Assembly (NCBI RefSeq): GCF_002288525.1
Contig: NZ_CP023067.1
Coordinates: 2,480,001 to 2,544,000, forward strand
DNA: 64,000 nucleotides
Direction of reading: 5' to 3'
Origin: Sinorhizobium sojae CCBAU 05684
GTDB taxonomy: Bacteria; Pseudomonadota; Alphaproteobacteria; Rhizobiales; Rhizobiaceae
Position numbers and translations under genes: made by a program. This document shows positions 1 to 8,692 of this stretch, in pieces (positions within the stretch are counted from its first letter, which is position 1; each line of letters begins with the position of its first letter). The notes under the pieces are model-generated. The model did not search any database. It was not told the DNA's origin and was given only the letters and a program-made list of their open reading frames with translations.

Positions 1-35
1 CCGCGGAAGCGCCGCTGGCGAGCGCCGTTGCTTGA
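1..35 (+). CDS. 3' end of an upstream gene, probably preT (partial)
   Basis: Reading frame 3 at the window edge translates as AEAPLASAVA and stops with TGA at 33-35, 31 bases before the preA start. PreA works with an NADH/flavin subunit (PreT) usually encoded just upstream, so this is most likely the preT C-terminus. Too little sequence is present to identify it from its own residues. Confidence 0.45.
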   Translation, partial: AEAPLASAVA

Positions 36-66
36 AAAGCGGAACTGGATCGAGAGGACGAGAACA

Positions 67-1380
67 ATGGCTGATCTTCGCAACAATTTTGTCGGCATCA
101 AATCCCCGAACCCGTTCTGGCTCGCCTCGGCACCGCCGACGGACAAGGCCTACAATGTCGAGCGCGCCTTCAAGGCGGGCTGGGGCGGCGTCGTCTGGAA
201 GACCCTCGGCGAGGAAGGGCCGCCGGTCGTCAACGTCAACGGCCCGCGCTACGGCGCGATCTGGGGCGCTGACCGGCGGCTGTTGGGCTTGAACAACATC
301 GAGCTCATTACAGACCGCGACCTTTACGTGAACCTGCGCGAGATGAAGCAGGTGAAGATGAACTGGCCGGACCGAGCGCTCATCGCCTCGATCATGGTGC
401 CCTGTGACGAGGACGCCTGGAAGGCCATCCTGCCGCTCGTCGAAGAAACAGGCGCCGACGGCATCGAGCTCAACTTCGGCTGTCCGCACGGCATGTCCGA
501 GCGCGGCATGGGTTCCGCGGTCGGGCAGGTACCGGAATATATCGAGATGGTCGTTCGGTGGTGCAAGCAATATACGCGTATGCCGGTGATCACCAAGCTG
601 ACGCCGAACATCACCGACATCCGCAAGCCGGCCCGCGCCGCCAAGGCCGGCGGCACCGATGCGGTGTCTCTGATCAACACCATCAACTCGATCACCTCGG
701 TCAATCTCGACACCTTCTCGCCGGAACCGTCGATCGACGGCCGCGGCAGCCATGGCGGCTATTGCGGGCCGGCGGTCAAGCCGATCGCCCTCAACATGGT
801 TGCCGAGATAGCCCGTGATCCGGAGACCTATGGCCTGCCGATCTCCGGCATCGGCGGCATCACCACCTGGCGGGATGCCGCGGAATTCATCGCACTCGGG
901 GCCGGCAACGTCCAGGTCTGCACGGCCGCGATGACCTACGGCTTCAAGATCGTCCAGGAAATGATCACGGGCCTTTCCGACTGGATGGACGCCAAGGGTC
1001 ACCGGACGCTCGACGACATCCGCGGCCGCGCCGCCCCGAATGTCACCGACTGGCAGTATCTCAACCTCAACTACGTCACCAAGGCAAAGATCGACCAGGA
1101 CGCCTGCATCAAATGCGGCCGCTGTCACATCGCCTGCGAGGACACCTCGCACCAGGCGATCACGCAGTTCGTCAATGGCGTGCGCCGCTTCGAAGTGATC
1201 GAGGAGGAATGCGTCGGCTGCAATCTCTGCGTCAACGTCTGTCCGGTCGAGAACTGCATCACCATGGAGCCGCTTGCCGCTGGCACGCTCGACCGGCGGA
1301 CCGGCAAGCCGGTCGATCCGGACTACGCGAACTGGACCACGCATCCGAACAACCCGATGGCCCGTGAGGCCGCGGAGTAG
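67..1380 (+). CDS. preA: NAD-dependent dihydropyrimidine dehydrogenase, subunit PreA
   Basis: Cytoplasmic subunit that reduces uracil/thymine to the 5,6-dihydro form, the first step of reductive pyrimidine degradation. The 437-residue protein has an N-terminal FMN-binding TIM barrel of the dihydroorotate-dehydrogenase type (NFGCPHG, then GIGGITTWRDAAEFIALGA near the phosphate site). The C-terminus carries two [4Fe-4S] ferredoxin motifs, CIKCGRCHIAC (about 347-357) and CVGCNLCVNVCP (about 382-393). The ATG at 67 is chosen because the GAGAGGACGAGAAC stretch just upstream supplies a ribosome site and the protein then has the normal family length; an in-frame TTG at 28 would overlap the preceding gene. 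It leads a locus that also holds the next two pathway enzymes (amidohydrolase and dihydropyrimidinase). Confidence 0.95.
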   Translation: MADLRNNFVGIKSPNPFWLASAPPTDKAYNVERAFKAGWGGVVWKTLGEEGPPVVNVNGPRYGAIWGADRRLLGLNNIELITDRDLYVNLREMKQVKMNWPDRALIASIMVPCDEDAWKAILPLVEETGADGIELNFGCPHGMSERGMGSAVGQVPEYIEMVVRWCKQYTRMPVITKLTPNITDIRKPARAAKAGGTDAVSLINTINSITSVNLDTFSPEPSIDGRGSHGGYCGPAVKPIALNMVAEIARDPETYGLPISGIGGITTWRDAAEFIALGAGNVQVCTAAMTYGFKIVQEMITGLSDWMDAKGHRTLDDIRGRAAPNVTDWQYLNLNYVTKAKIDQDACIKCGRCHIACEDTSHQAITQFVNGVRRFEVIEEECVGCNLCVNVCPVENCITMEPLAAGTLDRRTGKPVDPDYANWTTHPNNPMAREAAE

Positions 1381-1402
1381 GCGAGTCCATTGAACAGATC
1401 AC

Positions 1403-1425
1403 GAGGCCGCCGGATCGGCGGCCTC
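1403..1425 (+). terminator. Stem-loop after preA
   Basis: Perfect 9-bp inverted repeat (GAGGCCGCC / GGCGGCCTC) with a 5-base loop, 22 bases after the preA stop. No T-run follows, so it may act as a weak or factor-assisted terminator. The remaining 154 bases to the next start contain nothing I recognise. Confidence 0.5.
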
Positions 1426-1579
1426 CGTCGCCTGCCTGTGGCCAGGTACTCGTGCGGTAGGTCGCCGATCACAAAAACGAAACAGTTTGTGTAGGAAACG
1501 TAAGTTGTCGGGGACGGCGATCTGGTGAATAAGAAGCGGCATCAGACGCCACCACAGGGTTGCAATCCGGGCAGACTGC

Positions 1580-3247
1580 TTGACGATCCTTTCCGCCGAC
1601 ATCCGCAAGAAAGCGCACCTGGTCTCTGGCGCCGTGCTCGGCTCCTTTGTCCTGTGCCATCTCATCAACCATTCGCTCGGTCTCATTTCCGTCGGCGCGA
1701 TGGAAGCAGGGCGGCGCACGCTCGGCCTGCTTTGGCAGAGCACGCCCGGAACCGTCCTCCTCTATAGTGCCCTTCTCCTGCACTTCCTGATGGCGCTCGA
1801 CAGCCTCTATCGTCGCCAAACCCTGCGAATGCCCGTCGGCGAGGCTTTGAAGATCGTCTTCGGCCTGAGCCTGCCCTTTCTGCTCATACCCCATGTCGTC
1901 GCGGCCCGCGTGGAACCGATCCTGACCGGGATCAACGCCGACTATCCGATGATCCTGCGCGGGCTCTGGTCGCATGCCTCAAACGCCTCGCGGCAGAGCG
2001 TCGCGCTGCTCCTGGTGTGGGGCCATGCCTGCCTCGGGGCGTGGTTCTGGATGCGAGGCCGAAGCTGGTTTGCACGCTACGAGATTCTGCTCTACACGAT
2101 TGCTATTCTCGTCCCGATCTTCGCACTCTTCGGCTTCGTCAGCGGCGCCCGCTCGCTTCCGCCCGTCTATGCGGAACATGGCGCCTATGGCGACAGGGCC
2201 AGCATCAGCCGGTCGCAGAACAGCCCGACTGCTGAAGATATCCGTCTGGCCCTCTATGCCGGCTTCACCGGCCTTATCGGCGGAGCGCTGGCCCTGCGCG
2301 CGCTGCCATCGCGCGGCCGCATCCGCGTGCGTTACCCCGATGGGCGGGTCGCGGCGGTCAGCCTCGGCTTCAGCGTGCTCGAGGCAAGCCGCGCCGCCGG
2401 AATTCCCCACGTTTCCGTCTGCGGCGGCCGCGGCCGCTGTTCGACCTGCCGGATACGTATCATCGAGGGCCTCGAAGGCCAGCCGGAACCGGACGCGGCG
2501 GAGCTTGCGACACTAACCCGCATCGGCGCTCCCAACAATGTTCGCCTCGCTTGCCAGTTCCGCCCCGTGCACAATGTCACGGTCGTGCCGGTCCTCGACA
2601 ATGACAGTCTCGGCACCAAGACGCAGCTTGCGCGCCACAATGGCGGCGGGCGCGAGCGGCAGGTCGCCGTGCTCTTCTGCGACCTGCGCGATTTCACCCG
2701 CATTGCCGAGCACCGGCTGCCCTACGACACGGTCTTCCTGCTCAATCGCTATTTCCAGATGGTCGGCGAGGCGGTCGAGGGCTCGGGCGGCGTCATCGAC
2801 AAATTCATCGGTGACGGCGCGCTGGCGATTTTCGGTCTGAAGGGCTCTTACAAGGACGCTTGCCTGCAATCGCTCACCGCCGCCATGCGGCTGTCGGAGG
2901 GCGTTCGGGCGCTCAATCAGACATTCGAGGCCGAACTTCGGCACCCGCTGCGGCTCGCAATCGGCCTGCATGCCGGGCCCGCGATCATCGGCGAGATGGG
3001 CTACGGCCGGGCGACGTCGCTGACTGCCGTCGGCGACACGATCAACATCGCAAGCCGGCTGGAAGGCCTGGCAAAGGAACACGACTGCGAGCTTGCCGTC
3101 TCCGTCGAACTCGCCGGTCGAGCGGGGATCGGCCTCGATGGCAATCGCAGGCTCGACATCAGCCTACGCGGCCGTCAGGCGAGGCTCGAAACCTGGATCG
3201 TCGAGAACGCCGCGGAGATTTCGAAGGCTCTGCCGGCAGAGGATTGA
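1580..3247 (+). CDS. Membrane-anchored [2Fe-2S] ferredoxin / class III adenylate cyclase
   Basis: 555 residues in three parts. Residues 1-240 are an integral membrane region with several hydrophobic helices and helix-borne histidines (H13, H27, H31, H68, H105, H149) reminiscent of heme-b membrane anchors. Residues about 247-340 form a plant-type [2Fe-2S] ferredoxin domain with C281, C287, C290 and C325. Residues about 360-555 form a class III nucleotide cyclase domain with the metal-binding aspartates D368 (FCDLRDFT) and D412 (GDGALAIF) and the VGDTINIASRLE stretch. It would make cAMP (or another cyclic nucleotide) in response to a redox or oxygen cue at the inner membrane; the cue is inferred from the domains. 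The start is a TTG at 1580 with no strong ribosome site, so the exact N-terminus is uncertain. Confidence 0.85.
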   Translation: MTILSADIRKKAHLVSGAVLGSFVLCHLINHSLGLISVGAMEAGRRTLGLLWQSTPGTVLLYSALLLHFLMALDSLYRRQTLRMPVGEALKIVFGLSLPFLLIPHVVAARVEPILTGINADYPMILRGLWSHASNASRQSVALLLVWGHACLGAWFWMRGRSWFARYEILLYTIAILVPIFALFGFVSGARSLPPVYAEHGAYGDRASISRSQNSPTAEDIRLALYAGFTGLIGGALALRALPSRGRIRVRYPDGRVAAVSLGFSVLEASRAAGIPHVSVCGGRGRCSTCRIRIIEGLEGQPEPDAAELATLTRIGAPNNVRLACQFRPVHNVTVVPVLDNDSLGTKTQLARHNGGGRERQVAVLFCDLRDFTRIAEHRLPYDTVFLLNRYFQMVGEAVEGSGGVIDKFIGDGALAIFGLKGSYKDACLQSLTAAMRLSEGVRALNQTFEAELRHPLRLAIGLHAGPAIIGEMGYGRATSLTAVGDTINIASRLEGLAKEHDCELAVSVELAGRAGIGLDGNRRLDISLRGRQARLETWIVENAAEISKALPAED

Positions 3248-3260
3248 AAGACCGCCGCTT

Positions 3261-3372
3261 GCCCCTCACCCTAGCCCTCTCCCCGCAAGCGGGGAGAGGG
3301 GACTGGGAGTATGCCGCGAGTCCCTTCTCCCCGTCAAAACGGGGAGAAGGCCCCGGCAGCGGAATGAGGGGC
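3261..3372. repeat. Two-hairpin palindromic intergenic element
   Basis: Contains two strong hairpins: a 12-bp arm pair (3275-3286 / 3289-3300) and another 12-bp pair (3323-3334 / 3339-3350). They are enclosed by an outer 8-bp stem (GCCCCTCA at 3261-3268 with TGAGGGGC at 3365-3372), so the block can fold as a cruciform-like unit. It lies between the convergent cyclase and rutR genes and probably also terminates both. A degenerate relative (CCCCTCCCC...GAGGGGC) occurs near 8583-8612. Confidence 0.75.
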
Positions 3373-3393
3373 CCGGCAGAGACTCCGTCGTAC

Positions 3394-4035
3394 CTACTCC
3401 CGCACCTGCAGCCCATCCACGAACAGCCGCTCGAGGAACCGCGCCGCATCCTCGAAGCGCCCATCGCCCGCGTGTCCCTGGCCGAGGACGGCGCGCACCT
3501 GCACGTCGAAGTCGGCGTAATGCTGGGTCGTCGACCAGATTGCGAAGATCAGGTGATAGGGATCACACTTGGCGATCTTGCCGGCCTTCGCCCAGGCGCG
3601 GATGACCTCGGCCTTCTCGTCGACCAGTTGTTTCAACGGACCCTTCAGTTCGTCCTCGATGTGCGGCGCCCCCTGCAGGACCTCGTTGGCGAAGAGGCGG
3701 CTTTCGCGCGGGAAATCCCGCGCCAATTCGAGCTTGCGCCGGATATAGCTACGAATCTCGGCGACCGGGTTGCCCTCGGCATCGAGTTCGCGCAACGGAT
3801 CGAGCCAGGTGTCGAGCACGCGGTCGATCAGCGCGCGGTGCATGGCCTCTTTCGTGCGGAAATAATAGAGCAGGTTCGGCTTCGACATGCCCGCCACTTC
3901 CGCAATCTGGTCTATCGTCGAACCGCGAAAACCATGGGCCGAGAAGACCTCGAGCGCCGCTTCCAGGATGCGCTCCTCCTTTTCCTCTTGGATGCGTGTG
4001 CGCCTCTGGGTCTTGGCCGCTCTTGGAAGTACCAT
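3394..4035 (-). CDS. rutR: TetR-family regulator, RutR-like
   Basis: 213-residue repressor with an N-terminal TetR helix-turn-helix (ILEAALEVFSAHGFRGSTIDQIAEVAGMSKPNLLYYFRTKEAMHRALI) and a C-terminal ligand domain resembling RutR (DPLRELD, FANEVLQGAPHIEDELKGPLKQLVDEKAEVIRAWAKAGKI, AIWSTTQHYADF). RutR senses uracil/thymine and controls pyrimidine catabolism in other bacteria. The ATG at 4035 has a GGGGGAGAG ribosome site immediately upstream and gives the usual RutR length; an upstream in-frame extension to 4176 lacks homology. It is transcribed divergently from the amidohydrolase gene at 4312, which it probably controls. Confidence 0.85.
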   Translation of the reverse strand: MVLPRAAKTQRRTRIQEEKEERILEAALEVFSAHGFRGSTIDQIAEVAGMSKPNLLYYFRTKEAMHRALIDRVLDTWLDPLRELDAEGNPVAEIRSYIRRKLELARDFPRESRLFANEVLQGAPHIEDELKGPLKQLVDEKAEVIRAWAKAGKIAKCDPYHLIFAIWSTTQHYADFDVQVRAVLGQGHAGDGRFEDAARFLERLFVDGLQVRE

Positions 4036-4311
4036 CTCTCCCCCTGTTGATGACCGCATCCGATTGGAACGGAATAGAACTGTCGGAATTTCGGCAGCGC
4101 CATTTAATTGCGCAGCGCCTTTGATTTTTTCTTTTTCCCGCTTGAGTGCGGCTGCGGAAGCTGTAATGTTTACCAACCGGTCAAATTATCAGCCAGATCG
4201 CCGCTAAAGGCAACGGCTGTTCGAAGGGCATAAAACAAAGCTCCGAATTGGCCAACGGGAACATGAGGGCTATCCCCGGGGAGGGCCCAGCCGAAAAAAG
4301 AGGAGAACGCC

Positions 4312-5562
4312 ATGGCAGCACCTGGCGAGAATAGGCGCGTCAATGCCGACCGCCTGTGGGACTCGTTGATGGAAATGGCGAAGATCGGGCCCGGCGTTGC
4401 CGGCGGCAACAATCGCCAGACCTTGACGGATGCGGACGGCGAGGGTCGCCGCCTTTTCCAGTCCTGGTGCGAGAAGGCGGGGCTCGCCATGGGCGTCGAC
4501 AAGATGGGCACCATGTTCATGACCCGCCCCGGCACGGATCCAGATGCCCTGCCCGTCCATATAGGCTCCCATCTCGACACGCAGCCGACCGGCGGCAAGT
4601 TCGACGGCGTGCTCGGTGTCTTGAGCGGCCTTGAGGTCGTGCGCACGATGAACGACCTCGGCATCAGGACGAAGCATCCGATCGTCGTCACCAACTGGAC
4701 CAATGAGGAAGGCGCTCGTTTCGCCCCCGCCATGCTCGCTTCCGGCGTCTTCGCGGGCGTCCACACGCTCGACTATGCCTATGCCCGCAAGGATCCGGAG
4801 GGAAAGAGCTTCGGCGAGGAACTGAAACGCATCGGCTGGGTCGGCGACGAGGAAGTCGGCGCGCGCAAGATGCACGCCTATTTCGAATACCATATCGAGC
4901 AGGGCCCGATCCTCGAGGCCGAAGACAAACAGATCGGCGTCGTCACCCACTGTCAGGGACTGTGGTGGCTCGAATTCACGCTGACCGGTCGGGAGGCCCA
5001 TACCGGCTCCACGCCGATGAATCTGCGCGTCAATGCCGGGCTCGCCATGGCGCGCATCCTGGAAATGGTGCAGAAAGTCGCCATGGAAAACCAACCCGGC
5101 GCCGTCGGCGGTGTCGGCCAGATGTTCTTTTCGCCGAACTCCCGAAACGTGCTGCCGGGCAAGGTCGTCTTCACCGTCGACATCCGCTCGCCGGACCAGG
5201 CCAAGCTCGACGGCATGCGCGCACGCATCGAGGCCGAGGCGCCGAAGATTTGCGAGCCGCTGGGCGTTGGCTGTTCGATCGAGGCGGTCGGTCATTTCGA
5301 CCCCGTAACCTTCGATCCCAAGCTGGTCACGACCGTCCGCAGCGCCGCCGAGAAGCTTGGCTACAGCCACATGGATCTTATCTCGGGCGCCGGGCACGAT
5401 GCTTGCTGGGCGGCGAAGGTAGCCCCGACCACGATGATCATGTGCCCCTGTGTCGGTGGGTTGAGCCACAACGAGGCGGAGGACATTTCCAAGGAATGGG
5501 CCACGGCCGGAGCCGACGTCCTCTTCCATGCAGTCCTCGAAACGGCAGAAGTGGTCGAATGA
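4312..5562 (+). CDS. hyuC: N-carbamoyl-beta-alanine amidohydrolase (Zn-dependent, M20 family)
   Basis: Hydrolyses N-carbamoyl-beta-alanine (or N-carbamoyl-beta-amino-isobutyrate) to the beta-amino acid, CO2 and ammonia, the last pyrimidine-degradation step. The 416-residue protein shows the M20 hydantoinase/carbamoylase metal ligands in order: HIGSHLDTQ, FDGVLGVLSGLE, NEEGARF, EYHIEQGP and GAGHDACWAAK. The dimerisation lid carries GREAHTGSTPMNLR. The ATG at 4312 follows AAAGAGGAGAACGCC. It is followed after 180 bases by dihydropyrimidinase. Some relatives act on hydantoin-derived N-carbamoyl amino acids; the preA/rutR context favours the pyrimidine substrate. Confidence 0.9.
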   Translation: MAAPGENRRVNADRLWDSLMEMAKIGPGVAGGNNRQTLTDADGEGRRLFQSWCEKAGLAMGVDKMGTMFMTRPGTDPDALPVHIGSHLDTQPTGGKFDGVLGVLSGLEVVRTMNDLGIRTKHPIVVTNWTNEEGARFAPAMLASGVFAGVHTLDYAYARKDPEGKSFGEELKRIGWVGDEEVGARKMHAYFEYHIEQGPILEAEDKQIGVVTHCQGLWWLEFTLTGREAHTGSTPMNLRVNAGLAMARILEMVQKVAMENQPGAVGGVGQMFFSPNSRNVLPGKVVFTVDIRSPDQAKLDGMRARIEAEAPKICEPLGVGCSIEAVGHFDPVTFDPKLVTTVRSAAEKLGYSHMDLISGAGHDACWAAKVAPTTMIMCPCVGGLSHNEAEDISKEWATAGADVLFHAVLETAEVVE

Positions 5563-5595
5563 GATTGCGGGCGGGACGACAGTTCCGCCATTTTT

Positions 5596-5697
5596 CTACA
5601 GCGCCGCGCGTCTTATCAGACGCGCAGTCGCTGTAGGACTTTGAATTTTCTGCATGTTTTTATCCTCAAATCGGCTAGGATTTGCGGAAACATGCAG
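5596..5697. repeat. RIME-like double-palindrome element
   Basis: About 102 bp with two large inverted repeats. The first hairpin has outer arms CTACAGCG (5596-5603) / CGCTGTAG (5629-5636) and inner arms GCGCGTCT / AGACGCGC. The second has arms CTGCATGTTT (5650-5659) / AAACATGCAG (5688-5697). Size and design fit the rhizobial intergenic mosaic elements described in the literature. Related halves occur at 16608-16640, 18068-18172, 32808-32921 and 54822-54880. Confidence 0.75.
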
Positions 5698-5742
5698 GAG
5701 GCGGTTATCCGCCGCCGAATGCACTATCGCGAGGGAAGAACA

Positions 5743-7197
5743 ATGAGCACCGTCATCAAGGGTGGAACCATCGTCACCGCCGACCTGAGCTATAAGGCCG
5801 ATATCAAGGTGGAAGGTGGCAAGATTGTCGAGATCGGCCCCGCTCTCTCCGGCACCGAAACGCTGGACGCGACCGGCTGCTACGTGATGCCGGGCGGCAT
5901 CGATCCGCACACCCATCTCGAAATGCCCTTCATGGGCACCTATTCCTCCGACGATTTCGAGAGCGGCACGCGCGCGGCGCTAGCCGGCGGCACGACCATG
6001 GTCGTCGATTTCGCCCTCCCCTCGCCCGGCCAGTCGCTGCTCGAAGCCCTCACCATGTGGGACAACAAGTCGACCCGCGCCAATTGCGACTATTCCTTCC
6101 ACATGGCGATCACCTGGTGGGGCGAGCAGGTCTTCAATGAGATGGAGACCATCGTCAAGGATAAGGGCATCAACACCTTCAAGCACTTCATGGCCTATAA
6201 GGGCGCGCTGATGGTGGACGACGACGAGATGTTCTCCTCGTTCCAGCGCTGCGCCGGTCTCGGCGCCCTGCCGCTCGTCCACGCCGAAAACGGCGACGTG
6301 GTGGCACAACTCCAGGCGAAGCTGCTCGCCGAAGGCAATAACGGCCCCGAGGCGCATGCCTATTCACGGCCGGCCGAGGTCGAGGGCGAGGCCACGAACC
6401 GCGCAATCATGATCGCCGATATGGCCGGCTGTCCCGTCTATATCGTCCACACCTCCTGCGAGCAGGCACACGAGGCGATCCGCCGCGCCCGGGCCAAGGG
6501 CATGCGCGTCTTCGGCGAACCCTTGATCCAGCACCTGACGCTCGACGAGACCGAATACCTCAACAAGGACTGGGACCACGCCGCCCGCCGGGTGATGTCA
6601 CCGCCCTTCCGCAACAAGGCGCACCAGGACAGTCTCTGGGCGGGGCTTGCCTCCGGCTCGCTGCAGGTGGTCGCGACCGACCATTGCGCCTTCACGACCG
6701 CCCAGAAGCGCTTCGGCATCGGCGACTTCACCCAGATCCCGAACGGCACCGGCGGGTTGGAAGACCGCATGCCGATGCTATGGACCTACGGCGTCGCGCC
6801 CGGCCGGATCACCATGAACGAATTCGTCGCGGTCACCTCCACCAACATCGCCAAGATCCTCAACATCTATCCGAAGAAGGGCGCGATCCTCGTCGGTGCC
6901 GATGCCGACCTCGTCGTCTGGGATCCGAAGCGCTCAAAGACAATCTCGGCGGACACCCAGCAATCGGCGATCGATTACAATGTTTTCGAGGGCAAGACGG
7001 TCACCGGCCTGCCGCGCTTCACGTTAACGCGCGGCGCCGTCGCCATCGAGGAGGGCACGGTGAAAACGGAGGAAGGCCATGGCGAATTCGTCCGCCGCGA
7101 TCCTTTCCCGGCCGTCAGCACGGCGCTCACCACCTGGAAGGAAGTGACGGCACCGCGCGCCGTGCAGCGAACCGGCATCCCGGCAAGCGGTGTCTGA
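5743..7197 (+). CDS. hydA: Dihydropyrimidinase (hydantoinase)
   Basis: Opens the dihydropyrimidine ring to N-carbamoyl-beta-amino acid, the second step of reductive pyrimidine catabolism; many homologues also hydrolyse 5-substituted hydantoins. The 484-residue cytoplasmic amidohydrolase has the binuclear metal site: DPHTHLEMPF, the carbamylated lysine in FKHFMAYKGAL, LPLVHAENGD, YIVHTSCEQA and VATDHCAFTT. The ATG at 5743 is preceded by GAGGGAAGAACA and gives the normal family length; the in-frame upstream sequence (from 5641) lies inside the palindromic repeat and is not coding. Downstream lies the ABC importer operon, interrupted by a cupin gene on the opposite strand. Confidence 0.95.
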   Translation: MSTVIKGGTIVTADLSYKADIKVEGGKIVEIGPALSGTETLDATGCYVMPGGIDPHTHLEMPFMGTYSSDDFESGTRAALAGGTTMVVDFALPSPGQSLLEALTMWDNKSTRANCDYSFHMAITWWGEQVFNEMETIVKDKGINTFKHFMAYKGALMVDDDEMFSSFQRCAGLGALPLVHAENGDVVAQLQAKLLAEGNNGPEAHAYSRPAEVEGEATNRAIMIADMAGCPVYIVHTSCEQAHEAIRRARAKGMRVFGEPLIQHLTLDETEYLNKDWDHAARRVMSPPFRNKAHQDSLWAGLASGSLQVVATDHCAFTTAQKRFGIGDFTQIPNGTGGLEDRMPMLWTYGVAPGRITMNEFVAVTSTNIAKILNIYPKKGAILVGADADLVVWDPKRSKTISADTQQSAIDYNVFEGKTVTGLPRFTLTRGAVAIEEGTVKTEEGHGEFVRRDPFPAVSTALTTWKEVTAPRAVQRTGIPASGV

Positions 7198-7213
7198 CGC
7201 GATGCCGCATCCG

Positions 7214-7648
7214 TCATCGGTCAGTTGCGAAAGGTTCGGCCGGCACCAGCCCGTCCAGTTCCGGCAGGAGAACGACGCTCTCCTGCTCCTTCGGATCTGT
7301 CCGGGCGATCACCGCCGTGCACGGGCTGTCGGAAAGGTTCGCCGGCAGATGCGGGACGCCGGCGGGGATGTAAAACATCTCGCCGGCCCTGACGATCACA
7401 TGCTCCTCGAGCCTGTCGCCGAACCAGGTATGCGCCTCGCCGGAAAGCACGTAGATCGCCGTCTCGTGGCTCTCATGGAGATGCGCCTTGGCGCGACCGC
7501 CGGGCGGCACGGTCAGGAGATGCATGCAGATGCCGGTGGAGCCGACGGTCTCGGCGGCGATGCCTTCAAAGTAGCTGAGCCCCTGTTTGCCGGCATAGCT
7601 ACTGCCCGGGCGCACCACGCGACAGCCAGAATTGGATGATCGAGACAT
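7214..7648 (-). CDS. Cupin-domain protein
   Basis: 144-residue single-domain cupin. The two conserved cupin motifs are visible: GGRAKAHLHESHETAIYVLSGEAHTWFG (His ligands) and MFYIPAGVPHLPANLS. Such proteins bind a metal and act as small-molecule isomerases, dioxygenases or sensors; the substrate cannot be told. It is convergent with hydA (16-base gap) and divergent from the ABC ATPase gene, so it may be co-regulated with the pyrimidine importer. The ATG at 7648 is preceded on the minus strand by a GGAGAAGGTTC ribosome site. Confidence 0.7.
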   Translation of the reverse strand: MSRSSNSGCRVVRPGSSYAGKQGLSYFEGIAAETVGSTGICMHLLTVPPGGRAKAHLHESHETAIYVLSGEAHTWFGDRLEEHVIVRAGEMFYIPAGVPHLPANLSDSPCTAVIARTDPKEQESVVLLPELDGLVPAEPFATDR

Positions 7649-7769
7649 GAACCTTCTCCAGAATTCGCTGAAAAAATCGCCTCATGGGCCAGCTGCAGCG
7701 AATCCGCGATTGCATGTTGCGGGCCCAGATAGCAGTCTGGCACAGCCAAATGAGAATGAGAATCCACCC

Positions 7770-8561
7770 ATGACATCCAATCCCGCCTCCGTCGTCTCGG
7801 CCCGAAACCTTGGGCTGACGTTTGAGACGAGCGACGGGCCGGTCAACGCCCTTACCGGCGTGAACCTCGACGTCGTCAAGGGCGACTTCGTTTCCTTCAT
7901 CGGTCCCTCCGGCTGCGGCAAGACGACCTTCCTGCGCGTCATCGCCGACCTTGAGAAGCCGACCACCGGCTCGATCACTGTCAACGGCATGACGCCGGAG
8001 GAAGCCCGCCGCCATCGCGCCTATGGCTACGTCTTCCAGGCGGCCGCGCTCTATCCCTGGCGAACGATCGAGAAGAACATCGCACTGCCGCTCGAAATCA
8101 TGGGCTACTCCCGGCAAGAGCAGAAGGCGCGGATCGAACGGACTTTGGAACTCGTCAACCTCGCGGGTTTCGGCAAGAAATACCCCTGGCAGCTCTCCGG
8201 CGGCATGCAGCAGCGCGCTTCGATCGCCCGGGCGCTCGCCTTCGACGCCGATCTTCTCCTGATGGACGAGCCCTTCGGCGCGCTCGACGAGATCGTCCGC
8301 GATCACTTGAACGAGCAGTTGCTCAAACTCTGGGAGCGTACCGACAAGACGATCTGTTTCGTGACGCATTCGATCCCCGAGGCCGTCTATCTCTCGACGA
8401 AGATCGTCGTCATGAGCCCCCGTCCCGGCCGCGTCACCGACGTTATCGAGTCGACCCTGCCGAAGGAACGGCCGCTTGGCATCCGCGAAACGCCGGAATT
8501 CCTGGAGATCGCCCATCGCGTTCGCGAGGGCCTGAGGGCGGGGCACAGCTATGAGGAATAG
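7770..8561 (+). CDS. ABC transporter ATP-binding protein (nitrate/taurine/NMT1 family)
   Basis: 263-residue ATPase with Walker A GPSGCGKTTF, Q-loop VFQAAALYPW, signature LSGGMQQRA, Walker B LLLMDEPFGALDE and switch histidine VTHSIPEA. It energises import by the two permeases that follow (8693-10443) and the periplasmic protein at 10572. The ATG at 7770 starts the conserved domain at once; a longer in-frame reading from 7632 overlaps the divergent cupin start. Linkage to hydA and preA suggests a pyrimidine or hydantoin-like substrate. This is inference. Confidence 0.9.
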   Translation: MTSNPASVVSARNLGLTFETSDGPVNALTGVNLDVVKGDFVSFIGPSGCGKTTFLRVIADLEKPTTGSITVNGMTPEEARRHRAYGYVFQAAALYPWRTIEKNIALPLEIMGYSRQEQKARIERTLELVNLAGFGKKYPWQLSGGMQQRASIARALAFDADLLLMDEPFGALDEIVRDHLNEQLLKLWERTDKTICFVTHSIPEAVYLSTKIVVMSPRPGRVTDVIESTLPKERPLGIRETPEFLEIAHRVREGLRAGHSYEE

Positions 8562-8692
8562 CTGTCCAGGAGTTTTGACTCCTCCCCATCCCCTCCCCAC
8601 AAGGCAGAGGGGCTTCGTCGCGTATGCCGCTCGCTCAAACTCCAGTCTACGCGAACACGTCGCCCGCTTCATCAAAGAGGAGCAGGCCTGAG

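Noticed and set aside
2860-4050. 396-codon plus-strand frame crossing the cyclase end, the palindromic element and rutR
   Set aside because: It runs through a palindromic repeat and opposite rutR, and its translation has no domain; a chance frame.
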